This document shows, in pieces, positions 27,134 to 37,147 of a stretch of 64,000 bases of DNA. The stretch spans positions 1-64,000 of the forward strand of contig JAJXZK010000048.1 in assembly GCA_021780095.1 (NCBI GenBank), given 5' to 3'. The position numbers and the translations under genes are program-made. Source of the stretch: Acidobacteriota bacterium (lineage in GTDB: Bacteria > Acidobacteriota > Terriglobia > Terriglobales > Acidobacteriaceae). Under the pieces are notes generated by a model. That model was not told where the DNA came from. It was given only the letters and a program-made list of their open reading frames with translations, and ran no database searches. How positions within the stretch are numbered: position 1 is the stretch's first letter; each line of letters begins with the position of its first letter.

Positions 27134-28594
27134 GTGGCCCCACATTCCGACATGACGCGAAGAAATTTCTTAAAGGCTGTCCCGGCAGGAGCACTCTGTC
27201 TATCACCTGTTACCTCAGCCCCACTTTTCGCTGTGTCAAGGCGCAGGTCGAGCGACATTCGCGTCAAGGAAATCCGTCTCAGCTATGAGAATTTCCCGTA
27301 TCGCACTCCATATCAGTTCGGCGGCCGCAGCGTCGACCAGGTTACCTTGTTAAATGTCGACTGCACCGTAGAGACCGTGTCCGGGCACGTGGCTCATGGA
27401 TTCGGCTCGATGCCGATGGGAAATGAATGGTCGTTTCCTTCGAAGACACTTTCCTACGACACAACGCTGCAGGCCATGAAGACGCTCGCCGAACGTATTC
27501 GGAAAATCACCGTAGCGAATACCGAGGCTGGTCATCCCATCGACATCAATTACACGCTCGAGCCTGAATATCTGAACGCCGCGGCCGACGTGACCCACAC
27601 GATGAACCTCGATCAGCCCATCCCGAAGTTGTGCACCCTCGTGACCGCGAGCCCCTTTGATGCTGCCATTCATGATGCCTTCGGTAAGGCACAGGGACTG
27701 AACTGCTATCGAACCTATGGTCCCGAATTCATGTCAAATGACCTTGGACATTACCTTGCGCCGGAATTCAAAGGAAAATACCCCAGCCAATATCTTCTCC
27801 GCACCCCGCAGCCATGGTTGTGGTGCAATCACTCCGTCGGCGCCCAGGATCCCATTGACACGTCGGAGGTGAAGAAGCAACTGCACGACGGTCTTCCTCA
27901 GACGCTGGGTGGCTGGATGACTGCCGACGGGCTCACGCATCTCAAAATCAAACTCAACGGCAACGATCTCAAGGCGGATACAACGCGTGTACTGGATACC
28001 GACCGGGTGGCGACCGAGGTCGAGACCCGTCGCAGGGTGCCACGGTGGTATTACTCGCTGGACTTCAATGAGCAGTGTCCCGATGTTGAGTACATCCTTG
28101 AGTTCATTCGTCGGATCAAGAAGGGCTCCCCCGGTTGTTATGACCGCATTACGTTCATCGAGCAGCCGACTCGCCGTGACTTAGTGGCCACTCCGCAGCA
28201 ATATCTTTTCCCTGTCTCCGCGCTCAAGCCAGTGGTAATGGATGAATCCCTAACTGGCTGGGATGCATTGCTGCGCGGCCGCCAAATAGGGTATACCGGT
28301 GTGGCGCTGAAAGCTTGCAAAGGTCAGAGCCAATCCGTGGTGCTGAATGCCGCGGCCCAGGAATTCAACATGTACATGACGGCGCAGGACCTGACCTGCC
28401 CCGGTGCCTCGCTCATCCAGTCTGCGGGCATCGCCGCGCACGTTTCCAAAATCGACACGCTGGAATCGAATGGGCGCGAATATGTTCCGTCGGCGAATCG
28501 GCCGTGGATCCAGAAATTTCCAGGACTGTTTCAAGTGCGGGATGGCAAGCTGCACACCGCAAATCTCAACGGTCCCGGATTGAGTGCCGTTTGA
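27134..28594 (+). CDS. Tat-exported enolase-superfamily protein
   Basis: 486 residues. The GTG start has GGAG six bases ahead and gives MAPHSDMTRRNFLKAVPAGALCLSPVTSA, a twin-arginine signal; an ATG six codons on is the alternative. Enolase-superfamily signs are HLKIKLNGND (K-x-K), metal-binding acidic residues in YYSLDFNEQCPDVEYILEF, ITFIEQPTRRD and KPVVMDESLTGWD, as in mandelate-racemase/muconate-lactonizing-type barrels. Members abstract a proton alpha to a carboxylate, commonly dehydrating or epimerising sugar acids, the products expected from PQQ oxidation and lactone opening. It is 22 bases after the isomerase gene. Activity not provable from sequence. Confidence 0.8.
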   Translation: MAPHSDMTRRNFLKAVPAGALCLSPVTSAPLFAVSRRRSSDIRVKEIRLSYENFPYRTPYQFGGRSVDQVTLLNVDCTVETVSGHVAHGFGSMPMGNEWSFPSKTLSYDTTLQAMKTLAERIRKITVANTEAGHPIDINYTLEPEYLNAAADVTHTMNLDQPIPKLCTLVTASPFDAAIHDAFGKAQGLNCYRTYGPEFMSNDLGHYLAPEFKGKYPSQYLLRTPQPWLWCNHSVGAQDPIDTSEVKKQLHDGLPQTLGGWMTADGLTHLKIKLNGNDLKADTTRVLDTDRVATEVETRRRVPRWYYSLDFNEQCPDVEYILEFIRRIKKGSPGCYDRITFIEQPTRRDLVATPQQYLFPVSALKPVVMDESLTGWDALLRGRQIGYTGVALKACKGQSQSVVLNAAAQEFNMYMTAQDLTCPGASLIQSAGIAAHVSKIDTLESNGREYVPSANRPWIQKFPGLFQVRDGKLHTANLNGPGLSAV

Positions 28595-28621
28595 TTGGAA
28601 GAATATTGGGGGCGCACCACC

Positions 28622-31078
28622 ATGATTTCAATGAGGATGCAGAGAAATAATAGACGCATTCGCCGCTTCGACGGCAGCGCGGGGCCGAAGGGCAGGCGCC
28701 GACGCAGCACTCCCATGAGTTTTCGATTTGCCATGCATGGGTGCGCACTCGTCTTGTTTGTTGCCCTCGCAGGTTCATATCAGGTGGAAGCACAATCCGG
28801 CTCATCCACACCGATCTATCTGGATAAGACACAGCCGATCGAATCTCGGGTCGATGACCTGATGAAACGCATGACGCTGAAAGAAAAAGTAGGACAGCTG
28901 AACCTGCCTTGCGGCTATGTCGACGGGTTAGGAAAAACAATTCCAGAAAAGATGGAGTCGGCGCGCAAGTTTGCCGCCGGAACCTATACCAGTGAGATTG
29001 GCCCCGGCGCCGGCTTCTTCACCTTGGCCGATACCATCAAGCTGAACAATCTGCCGCAACAGGTGAAATATTTTAACGAGCTGCAAAAAATTGCCACCAC
29101 ACAAACGCGACTAAAGATTCCGCTGCTTCAGGATTAAGAAGGAACCCACGGCGCCATGTTCCCTGGAGCTACTGTTTTCCCGGAAGGTTTATCGATCGGC
29201 AGTACGTTTGATATGCCATTAGTGCAGTCCATCTATGCGGCCGCCGCACAGGAGGCGAGAGCAACCGGCATTCACGTCCTCTCGACTTTGGTGCTGGAAA
29301 CCGATCGAGACCCGCGCATGGGTCGCAACATGGAAGGCTACACCGAAGACCCATATCTCGATTCGAGTATCGCAACCGGCATAGTGGAGGGCACGCAAGG
29401 GTCGAACATCGATGCCCCTGACAAAGTGGTGGCGTTGATGACGGATTTTCCGACACAGAGTGAGCCCGTCAGCGGAATGGAGCGCGGCGCGATCGAACTC
29501 TCCGAGCGATATATTCGCGAGAATTTTCTGCCTCCGTGGATTGCCGCCTTCAAAGCAGGCGCCCTGGGGGTGATGGCTGGTTATCCGGAAATTGAAGGCG
29601 TGCCGGAGCATGCATCGGAAAAGTGGAATACGCAAATTCTTCGCAACGAGCTTGCTTTTAAGGGAATTGTCGACAGTGAAGGAAACGGATTTGACACCTT
29701 ACTCTACGAGCACATCGTTCCCACTCAAAAAGAGGCGGGCGCGCTTGCATTGCGTGCCGGCGTCGATCTCGACATCACGTATGAACCGGCCTACATGGGG
29801 CCACTGATTGAAAATGTCGAAGAAGGAAAGGTTCCTGAAGCCCTGGTTGATCGTGCCGTCCGACGAGTGCTCGAACTGAAATTTCGTCTGGGGCTTTTTG
29901 ACCATCCATATGTCGACCTGGCGCAGGCTGAACACGTGGTGCATTCCCAGGACCATCAGCAACTGGCGCTGCAGGCCGCACGTGAAGGTATCGTCCTACT
30001 GAAAAATCAGAACAATCTTCTGCCTCTTAAGAAGGACCTCAAATCTATTGCCGTCATTGGCCCCAACGCGGACGATCGATGGAATCAGCTGGGTGATTAT
30101 TCGCCTTCCGAAGTGCCACAGAAGGTGATCACGGTGCTCGATGGCATCCGGCAAGCTGTTTCACCCGCGACGCCAGTAATGTACGTGAAGGGCTGCGAGG
30201 TCATCGGCGGCAAAGAAGACTTTACCATGGCGGTGGAGATTGCTCGTCGTGCCAGCGTGGCCGTTGTCGTCGTGGGTGAGCACCCGAATAACGGCGGCAA
30301 AGACAATGTTCCGCCGACCGATGGAGAAGCCTACGATGTGGCAAGCCTCGACCTAACGGGCGCGCAGCAAGCCTTAATCAAGGCTATTCATGCCACGGGC
30401 ACGCCAGTTGTGCTGGTTCTTATCAATGGCCGACCGCTCTCGATTCCGTGGGCAGCAGCGCATATTCCCGCCATCGTTGAAGCGTGGGAACCGGGAGAGC
30501 GCGGCGGCCAGGCTGTGGCGGATGTTTTATTTGGGGACTACAACCCGAGTGGACGTTTGGCGATTACGATTCCTCGAAGCTCCGGCCAGCTTCCCGACTA
30601 CTACAACTACAAACCATCGAAAGAATATTGGATCCAGCAGGCCTGGAGCCATGATGGCGGCTATGCCGACATGCCCGGCACACCGCTATATCCGTTTGGC
30701 TATGGATTGAGTTATTCCGACTTTACCTACACCAATTTGCGTATTAGTCCGCCGCAGATTTCTCCGCAGGAAAACGCCCAGATAAGCGTCGACGTCACAA
30801 ATGTCGGCCGACTTTCTGGAGTGGAAACAGTCCAGCTGTACTTGCATGAACGCTACACGCCGGTAGCCATTCCGGTGAAGAACCTCCGCGGCTTTCAGCG
30901 CGTGACGCTCAATCCGGGTGAGACAAAGATGGTGACGATGAAACTCACGCCCGAGGACCTGATGCTGCTCGATAATGATATGCATTGGAAGGTGGTTCCG
31001 GGCACCTTTGACGTGATGGTCGGCAAATCGTCGGCGGATATCTTGCTGATGCGACCGCTCCTGGTGGAGGGACGCTAA
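28622..31078 (+). pseudogene. glycoside hydrolase family 3, interrupted by one in-frame stop
   Basis: Exported beta-glucosidase-like GH3 protein, about 818 codons. Signal RFAMHGCALVLFVALAGSYQVEAQ; N-terminal barrel RVDDLMKRMTLKEKVGQLN; then LKIPLLQD, a TAA at 29135-29137, and, in the same frame, EGTHGAMFPGATVFPEGLSIGSTFD. The stop replaces one residue of the conserved E-E-x-T/L-H-G segment; a single change from GAA would explain it. The C-terminal alpha/beta sandwich (GIVLLKNQNNLLPL, EAWEPGERGGQAVADVLFGDYNPSGRL) and fibronectin-III-like domain are intact. The nucleophile segment reads FKGIVDSEGNGFD instead of the usual S-D-W form. Start uncertain (28622, 28634 or 28715). It may be a recent null allele, a readthrough site or a sequence error. 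Confidence 0.85.
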
Positions 31079-31125
31079 GTCGCTGGTCGAACTTCGCCCT
31101 CGCCGAGGTGATAGCATATCGCTCG

Positions 31126-33273
31126 ATGACGCCTTCCTTCCGATTCTTTCCGTTTCGAGCCTTTGCCGTTGCAGCGACGAGTTGCGCGCTGTGTGCGTCC
31201 GCCGTCCCTCCATCAATTATGGCGCAGGCAACTTCTAACCGTGCCGAGCCCGCGCAACATCAGGTCATCACCAATCTGTTGCAGGATCTCAGTCGCACGC
31301 GCGCACCGCGCCAGGCTGCGATTTCTCCGGATGGTCGAACTGTTGCCTGGGTTGCGCCCGCCGCGAATACGGGCGAACGCGTCAGTATTCGACCTCTGAA
31401 TGGCAACGATGCGTCAACGATGTTGATTTCAGTGCCCAATTCAAATCCGCAAGTTCAACACACATGCAGCGAGAACAACATTGCATGGTCACCTGACAGT
31501 AAGAAGATCGCGTTTACGTCTGACTGCGCGACCCCTGGACAATCGCAGATCTTTGTTTCCGACGTGAGCCTAAACTCGACTGAAAGTTCAAATAAGGTTG
31601 CGGTGCCCCGGCGGTTGACCACCGTAAAGGGCTTTATCCATGACGTGACTTGGTCGCCCGATGGCGCCCGGATTGGTTTTCTATTTGTTGAGAACGCAAC
31701 TCGGCCGCCCGGTGCCTTGGCTGCGATGAAGCCGGCCGTGGGTGTGATCAGTGCTCAAACATTGGCGGAAATTCAGAGAGTTGTGGTCATTGACGTTTCT
31801 GCAACGGCGGAAAGAATGCCGCAGGTCGTGCAGGTGACGCCCTCAAGTTTGCACGTTTACGACTATGACTGGTCGCCGAGCTCAAAGGAATTGGCGTACA
31901 CAGCCGCGCCACCCCCAGGCGAGGACAACTGGTGGGTTGCGCAACTATACGTTCAAGCCATTGCCAATGGCACGCCGCGGTCCATCCTGAAACCAAACAT
32001 GCAGATTGCCGAGCCTCGGTGGTCCCCTGACAGCCAAAACATCGTGTTCATCGGAGGCCTGATGAGCGATTACGGAGAAACCGGAGGCGACGTCTATATC
32101 GTTTCTTCTACAGGTGGCGACGTCAAGGATCTAACGCCCAACCGCAAGGCGAGTCCGGCGTGGCCCCACTGGATTGGTAACCGCAAACTCGGCTTCACTG
32201 AAGTTGTCGATGGAGAATGTCGATTCACTGTGATCGATCCGACGACCGGCTCCGAGGACGTATCGGACCAAGTCACCTTTCCCGCCACCATCGGTGCTGG
32301 GGTTCAGCGCCTGAGCTTATCTTTTTCCGGCGCCAAAAGAGCAACACCAGTGGCGGCGCTCATCAAGTCCAGTTTCAACGAGCCGCCCGAAGTATGGGCC
32401 GGCCCGCTGAATAAACTTTCCCAGATTACGCACCTGAATGACGGCTTGCATCGTGACTGGGGTCAGAGCCAAAGCGTGACCTGGAACAACGAAGGATTTC
32501 GCGTCCAGGGTTGGCTCATCTATCCGAAGAATTACGAGCCGCAGAAAAAATACCCATTGATTCTCTGGGTTCACGGAGGGCCAGCGAACCAGATGTTGTC
32601 CCACTGGCCGATCTCCACCTACAATCCTCCGATTGCATTTTCGACACTGAACTACTTCATATTGATGCCAAACCCGCGGGGCAGCTATGGCGAGGGAGAA
32701 GCCTTTACGGTGGCCAACCGCAAGGACTTTGGTTATGGAGATCTGCGCGACCTGCTGGCAGGAGTCGATGTTGTAACGAAGAAATTCCCCATTGATCCCC
32801 ATCGTGTTGGCATCACCGGTTGGAGCTATGGCGGATTCATGACAATGTTCGCTGTTACCCAGACGCATCGCTTCCGCGCGGCGGTCGCCGGCGCAGGCAT
32901 CTCTGACTGGAAGAGCTATTACGGGGAGAATTCCATCGACCAATGGATGATTCCGTTCTTCGGCGCCAGCGTGTACGATGACCCCGCGGTCTACGCAAAA
33001 AGTTCCGCGATCAATTTCATCAAGAATGCAACCACTCCGATGCTGATCGTCGTGGGCGACCGGGATGGAGAGTGTCCAGCGCCCCAGTCTTTCGAAATGT
33101 GGCACGCTCTGAACACCATGCACGTCCCCGTGAAACTTGTCGTATATCCCGATGAGGGCCACGGATTCTCGAATCCAAACGATGAACGTGACGTGTTGGA
33201 GAGAGCCATCCAGTGGTTTGACAAATACATGCCGCCCAATCAATTGGGAAATCAACCCGCGATGCGGCCGTAG
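31126..33273 (+). CDS. exported S9-family prolyl oligopeptidase-like peptidase
   Basis: 715-residue exported serine peptidase. Signal RFFPFRAFAVAATSCALCASA; N-terminal WD40-like propeller repeats (QAAISPDGRTVAWVAP, NIAWSPDSKKIAFTSD, DVTWSPDGARIGFLF, PRWSPDSQNIVFIGG); C-terminal alpha/beta hydrolase with GWSYGGFMTMFAV (Ser567), VVGDRDGECP (Asp647 region) and DEGHGF (His679). It releases peptides from the N-terminus of short substrates in the periplasm. An in-frame GTG lies upstream, but the ATG fits the signal peptide. It follows the GH3 gene by under 50 bases and may be read with it; a functional tie to sugar oxidation is not obvious. Confidence 0.92.
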   Translation: MTPSFRFFPFRAFAVAATSCALCASAVPPSIMAQATSNRAEPAQHQVITNLLQDLSRTRAPRQAAISPDGRTVAWVAPAANTGERVSIRPLNGNDASTMLISVPNSNPQVQHTCSENNIAWSPDSKKIAFTSDCATPGQSQIFVSDVSLNSTESSNKVAVPRRLTTVKGFIHDVTWSPDGARIGFLFVENATRPPGALAAMKPAVGVISAQTLAEIQRVVVIDVSATAERMPQVVQVTPSSLHVYDYDWSPSSKELAYTAAPPPGEDNWWVAQLYVQAIANGTPRSILKPNMQIAEPRWSPDSQNIVFIGGLMSDYGETGGDVYIVSSTGGDVKDLTPNRKASPAWPHWIGNRKLGFTEVVDGECRFTVIDPTTGSEDVSDQVTFPATIGAGVQRLSLSFSGAKRATPVAALIKSSFNEPPEVWAGPLNKLSQITHLNDGLHRDWGQSQSVTWNNEGFRVQGWLIYPKNYEPQKKYPLILWVHGGPANQMLSHWPISTYNPPIAFSTLNYFILMPNPRGSYGEGEAFTVANRKDFGYGDLRDLLAGVDVVTKKFPIDPHRVGITGWSYGGFMTMFAVTQTHRFRAAVAGAGISDWKSYYGENSIDQWMIPFFGASVYDDPAVYAKSSAINFIKNATTPMLIVVGDRDGECPAPQSFEMWHALNTMHVPVKLVVYPDEGHGFSNPNDERDVLERAIQWFDKYMPPNQLGNQPAMRP

Positions 33274-33422
33274 AGTTCTTAGTCGGCGCTTGGGAACCCT
33301 TCTCGACTGATCAATCTAATCATTTTTCCTAGCGTGTGCGCGCTTCGGTCAATCATCTCGCATCCACTCGCAGGCCTTCTCCAATGCCATGCAAGGCGCT
33401 CGTCTGCGACGCCCAGTTTTTC

Positions 33423-33457
33423 TTGACAATCGAGCACTCCTAGTTAAACATTTAACC
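33423..33457 (+). promoter_or_regulatory. promoter-operator module, copy 1 (TonB receptor)
   Basis: A consensus -35 hexamer TTGACA is followed, after 11 bases, by CTAGTTAAACATTTAACC (33440-33457), whose core GTTAAA-CA-TTTAAC is a perfect inverted repeat with a 2-base centre. A -10 element at 17-base spacing would fall inside the operator, so bound repressor would block polymerase. The identical 18-mer at identical spacing from TTGACA recurs at 44491-44525 on the minus strand, beside a LacI gene. The only gene downstream on this strand within 150 bases is the TonB receptor. Confidence 0.85.
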
Positions 33458-33600
33458 AATTCAAAACGCCGCTGCGCGCCCGCGAGTTCAATCGTTCGCT
33501 CTGCGCGGCTGGTCGCTCTGAGACTTCATGGCTTTTAGTTCAAGGCCGGGGCGGATGTCTTTGGGGGAACTGTAAGAAAACTTTACCCGGGGGGAACGCC

Positions 33601-36600
33601 ATGATTCGCACCAGATTCCATGTATGGCATATCAGACATAAGCTTGTCCCGACAATAGCATCCGCCTCGCAACGTTTCCTCAGGGTAGGATGGTTCGTTC
33701 TTCTGCTGCTTTCGATTGTGCCGATGGCGACGGCGCAAGGGACCGGAAACATCTCGGGATATGTTCGTGACGCCTCTGGAGCGGCCGTGCCAGGCGCAAC
33801 GGTAACTGCCGTCATGACCGAACAGCAGACCACTCGCACACAGCAGACAGACGCGCAGGGCTTCTATAACTTTATTGCGCTGCCTTCCGGCCATTACACG
33901 ATCACTTTCTCTGCGAGCGGGTTTAAAAAAGAAATACGATCCGGCGTCGAGTTGACGGTGTCGCAGAACGCTCGAGCCGATGCGCAACTGACCGTTGGCG
34001 CCGTACAAACTGAGGTGAAGGTCTCCAGTACGGTCGCGTTGGTGGATACAACGTCGAACACTTTATCGGGGCTGGTGGATGATCGACGCGTAGTGGACCT
34101 GCCGCTGAATGGACGGAATGTTATGTCGTTGGCGGGCATTCTTCCAGGCGTTACAAACGTCAGCGCCCCCCAGACGCAGAGCGATGCTCGTGGTGGCCCG
34201 CAGATGGACGTCAATGGCAGCTTGCCCAACGCGACGGTGTACACGTTCGACGGAGCATTCTTCAACAATCCATCTCGCAATACCGGCATCAATTTTCCGC
34301 CGCCCGACGCCATCGCTCAATTCCGTATGCTGACCAGTAATTTTTCGGCCGAATACGGACATAATGCTGGCGCACAGATTGAAGTGGTTTCCAGAGCGGG
34401 AACCAATAAGTTCCACGGCGCCGCGTGGGAGTTTCTGCGAAACGCAGCCTTCAATGCGAAAGATTACTTTGCTCCCAATGTTCCCGCCGAAGTCCAGAAT
34501 CAGTTTGGTGCGGCGCTCGGTGGCCCGATCCTCAAGGATAAGTTGTTTTTCTTTGCTTCCTATCAGGGACTTACGAATCATCAGCAAGCTGAAAGCGTTC
34601 AAGCAGTCGTCCCTAGTGCGGCGGCGCGAAGCGGCGACTTCACTGGAGCCAATCAGCTTTTCGATCCTACAGATCCTTTGACTGGGCTTCCGCTGACCGA
34701 TGCCAATGGAAATCCCTGCGTAGCCGCAAACATCATCAACCCCAACTGCATTAGCCCAGTTGCGACCAATCTTCTCAAGTATGTCCCCAGCTCGGCAACC
34801 GGCACGGTCACGGCGCTGGCCGCGAGCCCAGTCCTTGACAACAATGGAAATATACGTGTCGATTGGAACCAGAGCTCGAAAGATTTGATTTACGGCCACT
34901 ACTACCAGGACAATACGAGTTACTCATCACCCTTTGCGGGAGGTAACATTGTCGGGTACATGGGCCAGACTTACAATATCAAGCAACAAGATGGCGTCAT
35001 CAACGACATCTACACCTTCAGCCCTAATATCATCAACCAAGCCATCTTTTCGGTGTTGAATTCGACGTCGAGCCAGTTGGAAAGCACAACGATTTCAAAC
35101 CAGAGCCTTGGCATTAATCTGCCGAACTACCTCGAGGCGTACAATCCATCGGGCGCTGTTAACGTGAATGTAGGAAATGATTTCACCCTGGGCGGAGGCG
35201 CCATCGCAATCTTCTCCGGCCGGAATTACCAATATGCCGACAATCTTTCCTGGACCAAAGGCCGGCATAGCATGAAATTCGGCTTTGAGGTCCTCAAGCT
35301 TCACTTCTATCAGGCCTACATCTATCCGCCGAGCTTCTCTTTTACGGGCGCTCGGACACAAAACCCAAATCCCGGACCGAACAGTCCGCCCAGCGGCGAT
35401 CCCGTCGCGGATTTTCTACTGGGAGCCTACAACACGACCACGGTTGCCTTCGGACTCGCGGTCAACGATAACCGGACCGCCTACAATTCCTTCTATGGGG
35501 AAGACTCCTGGCGTGTGAACCCACGTTTTACTCTGAATTATGGGTTGCGCTACGAACCTTTCCTGCCATGGAAGGCTGCTGGAAATAAGCTCACAACCGT
35601 CGAACCAGGGGTTCAATCCAAGGTCGACCCGACCGCGCCTCCGGGAATTGTGTTTCCGGGCGACCGTGGAATTACTGACGGCATCGCACCCGCAAGCCTC
35701 AGCAACTTTGCTCCTCGCGTCGGCTTTGCGTGGGACGTCTTTGGCGACGGACGAACGAGTGTTCGCGGTGGGTACGGAGTCTTCTATAACGCGATCAATG
35801 CGGACTCATTAGCCCAAATCAACGCGCCCTATGCCGGGACAGCAAACCCCTCGAACGGGGATATCGCGAATCCGTTTACTTCCGTCGGGCTGACAAATCC
35901 ACCAACTACGCTCACGGGTCAATTCGGCTGCGTGCCAATTCCAACATACCCATACTACAGTTGCTCACTTTTCCCTTTGCCTTTAAGCGGCCTCTACATC
36001 AGCACGAAGCTTAAATTGCCTAGATATCAGCAGTATGATTTATCGGTGCAGCGACAGATCACCCCGAGTACCATGATCGAGATATCGTATGTAGGTAATA
36101 CCGGGAGTCAAATCCCCGGGTATATTCCAAACAACCCAGCCAGGTTTATTACCGACCCAATTACCGGCGCTCCCCCCTCGGAAGGCAATGTGAATGACCG
36201 TGTTTTATATGAACCGGGGATATTGTCTTCCTCTGGGTATATCTACACCAACTATGCCCATAGCAACTACAATTCCCTGCAGATTCAAGGGACAAAACGT
36301 TTTGGGAATGGAGCAACCATCTTGGCTAACTACACCAGGGCAAGGTCGCTCGACTACATTTCAAATAATAACTCGAGCGGCAACATTCCAGACCCGTTTA
36401 ACTTATCCAGGGCGTACGGGCCGTCCGACTTCGATCGACGCGATTCCTTTGTGATTTCGTGGCTGTATACGCTTCCGTTCCATTTCCATAACCCAATCGA
36501 GGAAAGCCTCTTAGGGGGTTGGACTGTGACGGCCATCCATACCGTAGAAAGCGGTCTTCCACTCACGTTCTACGCTGGCGAAGATGTTGCGGTGGATGGA

Positions 36601-37002
36601 ACTTTCCCGTATCCAGGACAGTACGCTGAGTTGCAGCCTGGTGCGAGCGCCAGCACCATCAAGATCAGCCATCCTAGCCGAGCCGCAATGGTCAACGAAT
36701 TCTTTAATACAGCCGCATTCGTCAACCCCAGCAATGAGCCGCTCGGAACCTACGGTAACTCAAGTAAAGGCATGATTAGCGGGCCTGCGTACGCCAACAC
36801 GGACGCATCCATTCTGAAAGACTTTACATTGCCGGAGACATTTCGACTGCAGTTTAGGGCGGAGAGCTTCAACACTTTCAATCAAGTGAACTTCGCAAAC
36901 CCAAATACATACGCAAACGCTGGGTCAGCATTTGGTCAGATCCAATCGACGGTAGCACAGACGGGTCGACAACTCCAACTTGCGTTAAAGCTTCTTTGGT
37001 AA
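33601..37002 (+). CDS. Oar-like TonB-dependent outer-membrane receptor
   Basis: 1,133-residue receptor. Signal VGWFVLLLLSIVPMATAQ; carboxypeptidase-regulatory-like domain (GNISGYVRDASGAAVPGATVTAV, residues ~50-130); plug (VVDLPLNGRNVMSLAGILPGV); then a long beta-barrel with FGAALGGPILKDKLFFFASYQG and the terminal RLQFRAESFNTFNQVNF...LQLALKLLW ending in Trp. It imports oligosaccharide-sized ligands using TonB energy. GGGGGGAA precedes the ATG, about 145 bases after the operator. Followed by a strong terminator and two GH20-like genes, so its ligand is probably an amino-sugar glycan. Confidence 0.95.
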   Translation: MIRTRFHVWHIRHKLVPTIASASQRFLRVGWFVLLLLSIVPMATAQGTGNISGYVRDASGAAVPGATVTAVMTEQQTTRTQQTDAQGFYNFIALPSGHYTITFSASGFKKEIRSGVELTVSQNARADAQLTVGAVQTEVKVSSTVALVDTTSNTLSGLVDDRRVVDLPLNGRNVMSLAGILPGVTNVSAPQTQSDARGGPQMDVNGSLPNATVYTFDGAFFNNPSRNTGINFPPPDAIAQFRMLTSNFSAEYGHNAGAQIEVVSRAGTNKFHGAAWEFLRNAAFNAKDYFAPNVPAEVQNQFGAALGGPILKDKLFFFASYQGLTNHQQAESVQAVVPSAAARSGDFTGANQLFDPTDPLTGLPLTDANGNPCVAANIINPNCISPVATNLLKYVPSSATGTVTALAASPVLDNNGNIRVDWNQSSKDLIYGHYYQDNTSYSSPFAGGNIVGYMGQTYNIKQQDGVINDIYTFSPNIINQAIFSVLNSTSSQLESTTISNQSLGINLPNYLEAYNPSGAVNVNVGNDFTLGGGAIAIFSGRNYQYADNLSWTKGRHSMKFGFEVLKLHFYQAYIYPPSFSFTGARTQNPNPGPNSPPSGDPVADFLLGAYNTTTVAFGLAVNDNRTAYNSFYGEDSWRVNPRFTLNYGLRYEPFLPWKAAGNKLTTVEPGVQSKVDPTAPPGIVFPGDRGITDGIAPASLSNFAPRVGFAWDVFGDGRTSVRGGYGVFYNAINADSLAQINAPYAGTANPSNGDIANPFTSVGLTNPPTTLTGQFGCVPIPTYPYYSCSLFPLPLSGLYISTKLKLPRYQQYDLSVQRQITPSTMIEISYVGNTGSQIPGYIPNNPARFITDPITGAPPSEGNVNDRVLYEPGILSSSGYIYTNYAHSNYNSLQIQGTKRFGNGATILANYTRARSLDYISNNNSSGNIPDPFNLSRAYGPSDFDRRDSFVISWLYTLPFHFHNPIEESLLGGWTVTAIHTVESGLPLTFYAGEDVAVDGTFPYPGQYAELQPGASASTIKISHPSRAAMVNEFFNTAAFVNPSNEPLGTYGNSSKGMISGPAYANTDASILKDFTLPETFRLQFRAESFNTFNQVNFANPNTYANAGSAFGQIQSTVAQTGRQLQLALKLLW

Positions 37003-37006
37003 GTGG

Positions 37007-37046
37007 GCTATACAGTGGAGAGGCACGTCACTCTCCACTGTATAGC
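37007..37046 (+). terminator. intrinsic terminator after the TonB receptor
   Basis: GCTATACAGTGGAGAG, an 8-base loop, then CTCTCCACTGTATAGC: a perfect 16-bp stem followed by TTTATTCT, four bases after the receptor stop codon. It would limit read-through into the GH20-like genes and so set receptor-to-enzyme ratios, unless those have their own promoter. Confidence 0.85.
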
Positions 37047-37147
37047 TTTATTCTACGATGCGCCGCATAGGAATCGAAATCGCAGTAAAAAGCCGTCGTG
37101 ACGTTGCCATGGCGCACGCGTAACAAGTACTGCTTGAGGAGATACAA

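Noticed and set aside
32317..33255. 312-codon antisense frame within the S9 peptidase
   Set aside because: The sense strand has the complete catalytic triad; the antisense product has no features.
34063..34899. 278-codon antisense frame within the TonB receptor
   Set aside because: No motif; the receptor reading frame is continuous and well conserved.
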